Below, piece by piece: positions 1-5,440 of a stretch of DNA of 5,616 nucleotides. The stretch comes from Chloroflexota bacterium (lineage in GTDB: Bacteria > Chloroflexota > UBA6077): assembly GCA_021786215.1 (NCBI GenBank), contig JAJYNT010000455.1, positions 1 to 5,616 of the forward strand, read 5' to 3'. The notes beneath the pieces were generated by a model. The model had not been told where the DNA came from. It saw only the letters and a list, made by a program, of their open reading frames with translations, and made no database searches. The translations under genes and the position numbers were made by a program. The first letter of the stretch is position 1. The number at the start of each line of letters is the position of its first letter.

Positions 1-262
1 CCACCGGGAACTAGCAGACCAGAAAAAGGAGGGCCAAACCGAGGAGCAGTTCCTCTACAAGACCCGAAAGAACGCTCTGGGGCCCTTCAAGAAACGGATG
101 TGGGATCTGCCCCAGGAGACCAAGGACGCCCTCGGGGCCGAGCTGCAGCAGAAGTTCGCCTTCTACTATCAGCAGCTGCACGTGGCCAACACCAGGGAAC
201 TGGTGGAGCGATGGGCCAAGCCGGTCAAGGTGAGCCGGCCGGCCCCAGAATCCCTCAAGTAG
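1..262 (+). CDS. 3' end of a truncated gene; possibly a class II fructose-bisphosphate aldolase-like enzyme
   Basis: An open frame enters from the left edge (codons in phase with base 2) and stops at TAG 260-262, giving 86 residues that begin HRELADQKKEG and end in PAPESLK. It is rich in charged residues and contains a run of the form FLYKTRKNALGPFKKRMWDLP, followed by an amphipathic helix-like stretch (LGAELQQKFAFYYQQL) and NTRELVERW. The composition and the clean stop in front of a strong hairpin support a genuine gene on the + strand. From memory, this kind of C-terminal tail (TRKxALGPFK, then WDLP, then FxFxxxQL) resembles the end of long class II fructose-bisphosphate aldolase-like proteins. 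No catalytic motif is inside the window, so this is a weak suggestion rather than an assignment. The - strand open frame over the same bases is low-complexity Leu/Gly-rich and looks like a shadow. Confidence 0.7.
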   Translation, partial: HRELADQKKEGQTEEQFLYKTRKNALGPFKKRMWDLPQETKDALGAELQQKFAFYYQQLHVANTRELVERWAKPVKVSRPAPESLK

Positions 263-274
263 CGTGCTTCCTAC

Positions 275-314
275 CGTTCTCACCCCTTGACCGGAAGGTC
301 AAGGGGTGAGAACG
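275..314. terminator. Perfect 18-bp hairpin between convergent genes, likely bidirectional terminator
   Basis: The arms 275-292 (CGTTCTCACCCCTTGACC) and 297-314 are exact reverse complements around a GGAA loop, which fits the GNRA tetraloop pattern. The hairpin starts 13 nt after the stop of the left-edge + gene and ends 9 nt before the stop of the convergent - gene, so it is placed to end transcription from both sides. Neither strand has a T-tract after the stem, so it is not a textbook intrinsic terminator. It may act with Rho, or as a 3'-end stabilising structure. Confidence 0.7.
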
Positions 315-322
315 ATGGCAAA

Positions 323-1003
323 CTACTCTTCTATGACCCCTCTTTCCTCCAGGTCCAGCCTGTACTGCCGATACTGTTCGATCAGAGGGTACACCTCTTC
401 TTGAGACAGCTGCCGCACCTGGGAGTAGCCGAAGAACAGCGCCAGCACCTCGGGAAGACGAAGACCGGCCTTCCGCACGGCATCCTTGAACCTAGCGGCC
501 GCCAGGATCATCTCCGCCTCCTGGAGGACGGTATCCGGCTCCGGTGGGCTGGGCGGCGCCGGCTCCCCCTTCAAGCAGAGAGGGCAGTGGTCGGGATCGT
601 GGTCGAGGATCTGCTTCTCCGGCCACTCCTGGATCTCCATGCTTTCAGAATCCAGGTGAACCAGCCGGCTCGGCCGATGCGAATCGGGATCGTCGTATTC
701 CTCTACCACCTGCCGATGCAGACCGGCTTCCAGGAGATGTCTGGCTAGATCCAGACGGGTCAGCCCAGGCCGATCGAATATCAGGGCATCATATGCGCCA
801 TAAATGCTCCAACCTCGCTGGGACAGCCAGTAAGCCGCCTCGTTCGCGCGTCCAGCCGCCTCCAAATTGAAGCGCGCCTCCTCTACGAGGTCCATGGTGT
901 TGGGTCCCTCTGTCCCCTCGAAGTTCTCGATGTCCTCCCCGGGAGCTCTCCAGAGATCCATCACCACAGTGTACCGGCGCCTTATCTCGGCCGACTTGCT
1001 CAC
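323..1003 (-). CDS. Uncharacterised soluble protein, about 226 aa, with an HCPLC motif
   Basis: I do not recognise this family. The product is predicted soluble, with no signal peptide or membrane segment. It appears to have a helical N-terminal half (DLVEEARFNLEAAGRANEAAYWLSQRGW near residues 38-65), a short acidic and His/Cys-containing stretch DHDPDHCPLC at about 134-143, a proline-rich linker (EPAPPSPPEP, about 147-156), and a helical C-terminal part rich in Tyr/Gln/Arg/Glu. The His and CxxC residues could bind a metal, but only one such pair is present. Start choice: the frame opens at an upstream TAA (1022-1024). TTG 1007-1009 is possible but abuts the GGAGG (1010-1014) with no spacing, whereas GTG 1001-1003 lies 6 nt downstream of CGGAGG and is preferred. 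ATG 959-961 is a weaker alternative. The gene is divergent from the GntR-type regulator and convergent with the gene at the left edge. A + strand frame over its 3' half has no comparable start context. Confidence 0.75.
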   Translation of the reverse strand: MSKSAEIRRRYTVVMDLWRAPGEDIENFEGTEGPNTMDLVEEARFNLEAAGRANEAAYWLSQRGWSIYGAYDALIFDRPGLTRLDLARHLLEAGLHRQVVEEYDDPDSHRPSRLVHLDSESMEIQEWPEKQILDHDPDHCPLCLKGEPAPPSPPEPDTVLQEAEMILAAARFKDAVRKAGLRLPEVLALFFGYSQVRQLSQEEVYPLIEQYRQYRLDLEERGVIEE

Positions 1004-1180
1004 CTTCAACCTCCGCGCGACTTACCCGCGTCACCGCTTGATGGAGATATGGTACACCGCGGACACCCCCAGGTGAAAGGGCGGTCTATGCCGGCCGCGC
1101 TTGCGCCGATCTGCCATTTCGTGCAAGAATTCACGTCTGCTGGTAGTCGGCACCTTTTGGTAGCCGCACAAACGATAGTG

Positions 1181-1209
1181 TTGATATCTGTACCCCGCGA
1201 CAGTAGACT
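1181..1209 (+). promoter_or_regulatory. Candidate sigma-70-type promoter of the GntR-family gene
   Basis: TTGATA (1181-1186, 5 of 6 to TTGACA) is followed by a spacer of exactly 17 bp and TAGACT (1204-1209, 4 of 6 to TATAAT). Transcription would start near 1216 and give a leader of roughly 50 nt before the ATG at 1269. It is the best-spaced pair in the intergenic region, but it is inferred from sequence alone. Confidence 0.5.
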
Positions 1210-1236
1210 AGGGCGTTCTCCCCTCTAACTGATTCT

Positions 1237-1250
1237 ATTGTCGCGTCAAT
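1237..1250. promoter_or_regulatory. Palindrome ahead of the GntR-family gene, candidate operator
   Basis: ATTGTCGCGTCAAT is a 14-bp palindrome with a single mismatched pair (positions 5 and 10). It lies downstream of the predicted transcription start and just upstream of the ribosome binding site, a good position for a repressor to block transcription. GntR-family dimers bind short palindromes and often repress their own genes, so autoregulation is plausible. The sequence is not an evident match to the GT-N-TA-N-AC core common for HutC-type regulators, so the assignment is uncertain. A second offset pair, TTCTA (1233-1237) and TAGAA (1253-1257), flanks it. Confidence 0.35.
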
Positions 1251-1255
1251 CATAG

Positions 1256-1266
1256 AAAGAGGTGAT
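1256..1266 (+). promoter_or_regulatory. Strong ribosome binding site of the GntR-family gene
   Basis: The leader ends with AAAGAGGTGAT followed by CC and the ATG at 1269. Apart from one missing G, this matches a long stretch of the bacterial anti-Shine-Dalgarno complement (AAAGGAGGTGATC). It fixes the start of the regulator gene. Confidence 0.75.
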
Positions 1267-1268
1267 CC

Positions 1269-2033
1269 ATGCTCGACGAGAGGAGTCCTGTACCACTGTA
1301 CTACCAACTCCAGGAGATAATTCGCACCCGTATCGAAAGTGGTCAGTGGCCAGCGGGCCAGCAGTTGCCTCCCGAGGCCGATTTATGCGAAGAGTTCAAC
1401 CTGAGCAGAGGAACCGTCCGACAGGCCCTGGCAGAGCTAGTCCGAGAAGGGATGCTCAACCGGAGGCGAGGCAAAGGGAGCTTCGTGGCCACCCCCAAGA
1501 TCTCCCAGAATCTCATGCGAGCCGCCTGGGGATTCAGCGAGTACGCCAATCAGGTGATCGGTAGCGAGCTCGGCAGCAAACTGATCTCTGCCGGCATAAT
1601 CCCCGCGAACAGGTCATTGGCCAACAAGTTCGGCATATCGGTAGGTTCCGAGTTGTTCGAGATCCGCAAGTTGAAGTTGGCCGATGAGCAGCCTTACTTC
1701 CTTGCCACCTCCTACATACCTAAGGAGGTGTGCCCTGGGCTAGAGAACGAGGACCACACCGTCGGTTCCCTCGTCGCGCTGCTTCAAGAGAAATATGCCA
1801 TCAAGGTCATGCGAGTAGAGGGCTGGTTCGAACCGATACTGATTGATGAATACGAAGCCTCGCAACTGGAGATGGAGAAGGGCTTACCCGCCATGCTGTA
1901 CGAGCGCGTGCGCTACGCCGCGGGCGACCAGGCGGTAATGATCAGCAAGCACATTATCCGTGGTGATATGTGCCGCATGACGTTCCAGATCAGCGATACC
2001 AACGGACACAGGCCGCAGGGCGTGAGTGTTTGA
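1269..2033 (+). CDS. GntR-family (HutC subfamily) transcriptional regulator with UTRA domain
   Basis: A 254-residue cytoplasmic DNA-binding regulator. Residues about 8-74 form a GntR winged helix-turn-helix: PLYYQLQEIIRTRIESGQW, then the hallmark LPPEADLCEEFNLSRGTVRQAL with recognition helix around 46-57, and the wing RRRGKGSFV (65-73). Residues about 90-245 fit a UTRA ligand-binding domain, including the LKLADEQPYFLATSYIP strand-helix segment (135-151) and LPAMLYERVRYAAGDQAVMISKHIIRGD (206-233), the usual end of that fold. The length is normal for HutC-type repressors, which sense small molecules such as sugar phosphates, amino sugars or histidine-pathway intermediates. The effector cannot be read from the sequence, and no transport or catabolic operon lies downstream to suggest one. 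The start is supported by a near-perfect ribosome binding site. The nearest divergent target would be the HCPLC protein gene; it may also regulate itself through the palindrome at 1237-1250. Confidence 0.93.
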   Translation: MLDERSPVPLYYQLQEIIRTRIESGQWPAGQQLPPEADLCEEFNLSRGTVRQALAELVREGMLNRRRGKGSFVATPKISQNLMRAAWGFSEYANQVIGSELGSKLISAGIIPANRSLANKFGISVGSELFEIRKLKLADEQPYFLATSYIPKEVCPGLENEDHTVGSLVALLQEKYAIKVMRVEGWFEPILIDEYEASQLEMEKGLPAMLYERVRYAAGDQAVMISKHIIRGDMCRMTFQISDTNGHRPQGVSV

Positions 2034-2296
2034 CCTGTAAGGTAAGAGAGCCGTCGTCCCTGACGTGACTTTCCAGGCCACAAGAAGGACGCTATCAGGT
2101 AACTTCCTCTCGCGACCAAGAGTCTGAGTCCGAGATCTACCGAGGGGGCGCGGAGAACAGGGCTGAACCCTCTGAGGGTCGACTCCCCGCTCTCCCCGTC
2201 CCCTCGTTCCCACACCTCAAGTAGAGCACCTCCTTCTTTGGATTGCATCTTGCTCCCTGCCGGCCTCTCGGGCAAGCACAATCTGAGGAACGCGAG
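2034..2296 (+). other. Non-coding gap before the rhomboid gene, GC-rich with nested inverted repeats
   Basis: No gene is supported in these 263 bases. The open frames crossing them on the - strand lack initiation signals and are Arg/Ser/Gly-rich in the way of non-coding GC-rich DNA. A weak promoter pair for the rhomboid gene is possible: TTTCCA at 2070-2075, a 17-bp spacer, and TATCAG at 2093-2098, each 4 of 6 to consensus. The interval 2141-2206 can fold into stacked stems, listed separately. No clear terminator with a T-tract follows the regulator gene. Confidence 0.5.
2141..2206. repeat. Nested inverted repeats, possible leader structure or terminator
   Basis: An outer stem pairs CGAGGGG (2141-2147) with CCCCTCG (2200-2206). 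Inside it, GCGG/CCGC (2150-2153 with 2187-2190) continues to AG/CT with a two-base bulge. At the centre, ACCCTC (2167-2172) and GAGGGT (2174-2179) form a small hairpin. The three lie in register, so a branched or bulged rod of about 66 nt is possible. It sits between the regulator and the rhomboid start, and could end the former or form part of the leader of the latter. The tract is GC-rich, so chance pairing is a real alternative. Confidence 0.3.
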
Positions 2297-3004
2297 ATGA
2301 TACCTATACAGGACACCCCCGAGCGCCAGAGGCGGAGCTTGCCCGTGGTGACCCTGGCGCTGATTCTAGTCAACGTGGCGGTCTTCACGTACGAGCTGAC
2401 ACTGGGCCCAGCCCTACCCCGCTTCGTTCAATCCTACGGCACAATTCCCCTGGAAATCACAACCGGCCGGCCGCTCACTTCTTCTACCCCCTCGTTCGTG
2501 TACCTGACGCTCCTCACCGCGATGTTCATCCACGGCGGATTTCTACACATCGGGGGCAACATGCTGTTCCTGTGGATCTTCGGAGACAATGTGGAGGATA
2601 GCCTGGGCCACTTTCTGTTCCTGGGTTTCTACCTGCTCTGCGGTGTGATTGCCGGGTTGGTACAGGTGGCGATAGCCCCCCTCTCCACGATCCCTTCGAT
2701 CGGTGCCAGTGGTGCAATAGCGGGCGTGCTGGCGGGTTACCTGCTGCTTTTCCCCAGCGCAACCATCCGCACCCTCCTTCTAATAGGTCCTTTCCTCACC
2801 TTCAGCAGGCTGTCCGCTATCCTGATGATCGGCGCGTGGTTCATCTTCCAGCTGATCAGTGGGGTGGCGGAGCTGGCCAGCAACACCACCACTGGAACCG
2901 GGGTGGCGTTCTGGGCCCACGTCGGGGGATTTGGGGTTGGCCTGGCAGCAGTTGGCCTCTGGAGGGTCATCACGCACTACCAGACTCGCGCGCCGGCGCC
3001 CTGA
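2297..3004 (+). CDS. Rhomboid family intramembrane serine protease
   Basis: A 235-residue integral membrane protease (rhomboid, family S54) that cleaves transmembrane segments of other membrane proteins. The catalytic serine is Ser138 in GASGAI (136-141) and the catalytic histidine is His208 in FWAHVGGFG (205-213). The supporting His84 and Asn88 lie in HGGFLHIGGNMLFLWIFGDNVED (79-101), the second transmembrane helix. Hydrophobic segments near 14-33, 84-97, 105-125, 133-152, 172-190 and 203-224 fit the six-helix bacterial core. The N-terminus, MIPIQDTPERQRRSLPVVTL, is typical of a widespread bacterial subfamily. There is no extra cytosolic or zinc-ribbon domain. The preferred start is ATG 2297, with GAGGA at 2285-2289 seven bases upstream. 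An in-frame TTG at 2243 would add 18 unlikely residues without a ribosome binding site. Substrates cannot be predicted. The stop codon forms the first bases of a palindrome. Confidence 0.95.
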   Translation: MIPIQDTPERQRRSLPVVTLALILVNVAVFTYELTLGPALPRFVQSYGTIPLEITTGRPLTSSTPSFVYLTLLTAMFIHGGFLHIGGNMLFLWIFGDNVEDSLGHFLFLGFYLLCGVIAGLVQVAIAPLSTIPSIGASGAIAGVLAGYLLLFPSATIRTLLLIGPFLTFSRLSAILMIGAWFIFQLISGVAELASNTTTGTGVAFWAHVGGFGVGLAAVGLWRVITHYQTRAPAP

Positions 3005-3019
3005 TCGGCAGGCCGATCA
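3002..3019. terminator. Palindrome overlapping the rhomboid stop codon, candidate bidirectional terminator
   Basis: TGATCGGC (3002-3009) and GCCGATCA (3012-3019) are exact reverse complements around AG, and the TGA is the rhomboid stop codon. The element occupies nearly all of the 21-bp gap between the convergent rhomboid and sigma factor genes. The stem is short once a realistic loop is allowed (about 6-7 bp), and neither strand has a T-tract, so its strength as a terminator is uncertain. Confidence 0.45.
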
Positions 3020-3025
3020 TTCGGA

Positions 3026-4102
3026 TTAGCTCAGGTAGCTGCGCAGCGACTTCGCAACCGAAGGATGGCGCAGCTTCTCCAACGCTTTGGCCTCGATCTG
3101 CCGAACCCTCTCGCGCGTTATGCCGAGGATCTCGCCTATCTTCTCCAAAGGGTATACGTGCCCGTTCCCCAACCCGAACCGCAACTGAAGCACCAGTTGC
3201 TCCCGCGGGGTCAAGATGGCTCCCAGGGCATCCTGGGTCTCTCGCTTCAGCAGCATCTCATAAACCGCCTCCTCGGGTCGCTGAGACACCTCGTCGGCCA
3301 CAAGGTCCGCCAGCTCGGACTCCGCCTCCTCTCCCACCGGCGCTTCAAGAGAGGATGGCACGTGGGCCGCCTTGATAGCATCCCTAACCTTCTGCACCCC
3401 TACCCCAAGGGCCGACGCCACCTCCTCCTCTGTGGGCTCGCGACCCAACTCCTGGGTGAGACGCTGGGTCACCTGGTTCAAGCGAGTGATCGCCTCGCCC
3501 ATGTGAACCGGCAGCCGGATGGTCCTGGCCTTGTCGGCGATGGCTCTGGTGACCGCCTGGCGTATCCACCAGGTCGCGTAGGTGGAGAACTTGAAGCCTT
3601 TGCGCCAGTCGTACTTCTGCACGGCCCGCATGAGGCCTATGTTTCCTTCTTGGATCAGGTCCAGCAGCGGCAAGCCTCGACCGGTGTACCGCTTCGCCAC
3701 ACTCACCACCAGCCGAAGGTTTGACATGATGAACTTTTCCAGCGCCTCGGTGTCGCCGGCCTCGATCCGTTTGGCCAGTTCCACCTCCTGCTGGGCGGTT
3801 AGCAGCGGCACGTCGGCGATATCTCGCATGTACGAGAGGAGAGGATCCTCGCCAACGGCACGACCGCCGGACTCCATCTCGCTGAGCTCCTTGCCCAGAA
3901 GATTCTCTTCCTGGACCTTCTCTTCCTCTTCCTCGTCCTTCACCACCTCGATGTCATGCGCCAACAGGGCCTCGTCCACGGCTTCTAGCAGAGCGGGGTC
4001 TCCCACCAACTCCTCGATCTCGTCCTCACTGACGTAGCCTCGCTCCTTACCCCTGGAGATCAACTCATCAAGATGTAGATTCGGCTGCTTGCCCTTTGCC
4101 AT
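3026..4102 (-). CDS. rpoD: RNA polymerase primary sigma factor (RpoD/SigA)
   Basis: A 358-residue sigma-70 factor that directs RNA polymerase to housekeeping promoters. The N-terminus (LDELISRGKERGYVSEDEIEEL, about 11-32) resembles a reduced region 1.1 and is followed by an acidic run (KDEEEEEK, about 55-62). Region 1.2 spans about 86-117 (DPLLSYMRDIADVPLLT). Region 2 spans about 120-195 and includes the core-binding and -10-reading block GLPLLDLIQEGNIGLMRAVQKYD, then KGFKFSTYATWWIRQAVTRAIAD. Region 3 begins with ARTIRLPVHM (192-201) and runs to about 275. Region 4 spans about 290-346, with LTPREQLVLQLRFGL and the -35-reading helix-turn-helix ITRERVRQIEAKALEKLRH. The length is close to Bacillus-type SigA, without the large insertion of Escherichia RpoD. 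Full conservation of regions 1.2, 2.4 and 4.2 argues for a group 1 factor, though a close group 2 paralogue cannot be excluded. ATG 4100-4102 is preceded by GGAGGGGG at good spacing. Confidence 0.95.
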   Translation of the reverse strand: MAKGKQPNLHLDELISRGKERGYVSEDEIEELVGDPALLEAVDEALLAHDIEVVKDEEEEEKVQEENLLGKELSEMESGGRAVGEDPLLSYMRDIADVPLLTAQQEVELAKRIEAGDTEALEKFIMSNLRLVVSVAKRYTGRGLPLLDLIQEGNIGLMRAVQKYDWRKGFKFSTYATWWIRQAVTRAIADKARTIRLPVHMGEAITRLNQVTQRLTQELGREPTEEEVASALGVGVQKVRDAIKAAHVPSSLEAPVGEEAESELADLVADEVSQRPEEAVYEMLLKRETQDALGAILTPREQLVLQLRFGLGNGHVYPLEKIGEILGITRERVRQIEAKALEKLRHPSVAKSLRSYLS

Positions 4103-4141
4103 AAGGCCCCCTCCAACCCCAAAGGCAGCTTTGCGGCATTG

Positions 4142-4150
4142 ATGCTACCA
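4142..4150 (-). promoter_or_regulatory. Possible extended -10 promoter element of rpoD
   Basis: Read on the - strand, TGGTAGCAT combines a TG extension with TAGCAT (4 of 6 to TATAAT) and would start transcription around 4135, about 33 nt before the rpoD ATG. A TTGACC hexamer (4156-4161) lies only 8 bp upstream of the -10, too close to serve as its -35, and no good -35 stands at 17 bp. The call is weak. Confidence 0.3.
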
Positions 4151-4262
4151 CGGTCGGTCAAGCCGCGCGTAAGTTTCGAACAACTGCCTATGTCTTCGCA
4201 ACAAACCGACGGCCACGACGGCAATCCGAAGGCAACGGTTGGTCGGCAAGATGCGTGCCCCG

Positions 4263-4293
4263 CACTGTTGACCCTGTGGCATGCTGAACAGTG
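4263..4293. repeat. Inverted repeat CACTGTT / AACAGTG
   Basis: Exact 7-bp arms at 4263-4269 and 4287-4293 flank 17 bases that contain GCATGC (4279-4284). It lies about 77 nt downstream of the epimerase stop in the epimerase's direction, and upstream of the sigma gene. It may be a 3' UTR stem or a regulator site; chance is also possible. Confidence 0.25.
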
Positions 4294-4341
4294 AATAGTG
4301 TGAAGAGAACATCCCAGGCGACCACACCCCGGCAGAAATGT

Positions 4342-4373
4342 GTGACCTCGAGCCGGGGACCGGCGCCGGTCAC
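4342..4373 (-). terminator. Hairpin at the 3' end of the epimerase gene, overlapping its stop codon
   Basis: In the - strand transcript an outer stem GTGACC/GGTCAC (4368-4373 with 4342-4347) encloses an inner stem GCCGG/CCGGC with a three-base loop. The epimerase stop (TGA, 4370-4372) lies within the first arm. The same DNA also contains a perfect 14-bp palindrome, GACCGGCGCCGGTC, at 4358-4371, which would compete with this fold. The downstream sequence ACATTTCT has only a short T-rich patch, so this is a weak intrinsic terminator or a Rho-dependent 3' end. Confidence 0.45.
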
Positions 4374-5440
4374 TGGATGGAGAGGCGCTCCCCAGCTTTG
4401 GTCCAGCTGAACAAATCTCGGTTTGCCCTCAGCCACAGGAGCTGCCGCTCGATCCCCTTCCTCGCTGACACCGTCGGCGCCCAACCCAATTCGGCCCCGG
4501 CACGGCGGATATCGCTGACGTAGACCTTCTGGTCGCCCGGACGCCAGTCGGAGAAGCCAAGAGGGATCGGGCTACCCAGTTGCTGGTTGAGGTAAGCAAC
4601 CAACCAGCGCAACGATATCGCGTTCTGAGGTCCCCCGCCGATGTTGTACAGCCTGCCTCCTGCAGCCTCGATCCTCTCGACGGCCAGTTCGTAGGCCGCC
4701 ACCAGGTCGTCCACATGCAGGATGTCTCTCACCTGGTGGCCATCGCCAAAGATCGTGAGGGGAGAGCCGAATAGAGCGGAAACGGCGAAGTGGGTTACCC
4801 AACCCTGATCCTCGTTTCCCAATTGGTGAGGGCCATAGATGCAGGATTGTCTAAATACCACCGTGGGCAACCCATAGGTCCGCGCATAATCCCGAACGTA
4901 TTGGTCCGCGGCGCCCTTGGAGCAGCCATAAGGGGAATGGAAGTCCAGCGGCCAATCCTCGGACACCCCTTGCGGCAGATGGCTAAACCGGTAGCCGGTT
5001 TCGCTCAACTCCACCCCGGCCCGATCCATACCCCCGTACACCTTGTTGGTGGAGGCGAAGACCACCGCAGGCCTGCGTCTCGACTCCCGCGCCGACTCCA
5101 ACAGGTTCAGTGTACCCAGGGCATTCACCTCGAAATCGTGCCTGGGATCGGAGAGCGAGTTGGTGACACCCACCTGAGAGGCCAAATGGAAGATTACGCC
5201 GGCATCGGAGGCCGCTCTCTTCAGTTCAGCAAAGTCACGAACGTCCCCAACGACGGTCTCCAACCTTGAGCTATCGAGCGATTGCAGCCATCGCAGATTC
5301 TTATCGGTGCCGGCCCTGGACAGGTTGTCGAAGATCCGAACCCGGCACCCCTTGGAGAGATAGTGAGCGACGAGGTTGCTACCGATGAAACCGGCGCCCC
5401 CGGTTACCAGGACAAGACCGTATCTCTTGTCACTCAACAC
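4370..5440 (-). CDS. rfbE: CDP-paratose 2-epimerase-like NAD-dependent sugar-nucleotide epimerase
   Basis: A 356-residue extended short-chain dehydrogenase/reductase. With the GTG 5438-5440 start, the NAD-binding Rossmann motif TGGAGFIGS is at 13-21, FDNLSRAGTDKNLRWL at 37-52 and GDVRD at 65-69. STNKVYG begins at 130, and the catalytic Tyr171/Lys175 lie in FHSPYGCSKGAADQY (167-181). FRQSCIYGPHQLGNEDQGWV (196-215) and GDGHQVRDILHVDDL (232-246) complete the substrate side. The NKVYG, DFHSPYGCSKGAADQY and DQGWV signatures closely recall tyvelose epimerase (RfbE), which converts CDP-paratose to CDP-tyvelose for surface polysaccharide. Related GDP/UDP-sugar epimerases share the fold, so the exact substrate is inferred. 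Start choice: a GTG at 5486-5488 would extend the frame by 16 residues but lacks a ribosome binding site, while GTG 5438-5440 has GGGGAG 8 nt upstream. No other CDP-sugar gene is in the window. Confidence 0.85.
   Translation of the reverse strand: MLSDKRYGLVLVTGGAGFIGSNLVAHYLSKGCRVRIFDNLSRAGTDKNLRWLQSLDSSRLETVVGDVRDFAELKRAASDAGVIFHLASQVGVTNSLSDPRHDFEVNALGTLNLLESARESRRRPAVVFASTNKVYGGMDRAGVELSETGYRFSHLPQGVSEDWPLDFHSPYGCSKGAADQYVRDYARTYGLPTVVFRQSCIYGPHQLGNEDQGWVTHFAVSALFGSPLTIFGDGHQVRDILHVDDLVAAYELAVERIEAAGGRLYNIGGGPQNAISLRWLVAYLNQQLGSPIPLGFSDWRPGDQKVYVSDIRRAGAELGWAPTVSARKGIERQLLWLRANRDLFSWTKAGERLSIQ

Larger units (their letters stand above)
1004..1268. other. Divergent intergenic region (265 bp)
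   Basis: This region separates the - strand HCPLC protein gene from the + strand GntR-type regulator gene, so promoters for both should lie here. On the + side there is a convincing -35/-10 pair and a palindrome, listed separately. On the - side I see only weak hexamer matches (TTTCAC with TACCAT 18 nt further on, reading from about 1078 down to 1047), not strong enough to annotate. A short imperfect palindrome, GGTACACC, lies at 1051-1058. I see no open frame with a ribosome binding site. Confidence 0.5.
4103..4369. other. Intergenic region between the sigma factor and the epimerase genes
   Basis: This 267-bp gap lies upstream of rpoD and downstream of the epimerase; both genes are on the - strand. 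It contains the rpoD ribosome binding site, a possible extended -10 promoter and inverted repeats, listed separately. GACGGC occurs twice (4208-4213 and 4217-4222), which looks like chance. I see no credible gene: the - strand frames crossing it are short extensions overlapping the epimerase and lack initiation signals. Confidence 0.5.

Noticed and set aside
287..748. + strand open frame of 153 codons antisense to the HCPLC protein gene
   Set aside because: It starts within the 18-bp hairpin without a ribosome binding site, while the - strand frame is longer, spans the whole region and has a well-spaced Shine-Dalgarno sequence.
2243..2296. Longer rhomboid start at TTG 2243
   Set aside because: The added 18 residues are hydrophilic and not rhomboid-like, there is no ribosome binding site, and ATG 2297 has GAGGA 7 nt upstream.
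3020..3062. A stretch reading GGATTAGCTCAGGTAG, resembling the D-arm of a tRNA
   Set aside because: It is the 3' end of the sigma factor coding sequence. No acceptor stem pairing or T-arm (GGTTCGAATCC-like) follows at the right distance.
3065..3724. Long + strand open frame antisense to the sigma factor gene
   Set aside because: The opposite strand encodes an unmistakable RpoD with all conserved regions. The + frame is Leu/His/Gly/Arg-rich and has no recognisable motif.
4156..4161. TTGACC (on the - strand) as the -35 of the rpoD promoter
   Set aside because: It is only 8 bp from the candidate -10 TAGCAT, and no -10-like hexamer lies 16-18 bp downstream of it.
4790..5269. + strand open frame of 159 codons antisense to the epimerase
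   Set aside because: It lies fully within the strongly conserved epimerase gene and has no ribosome binding site or family signature.
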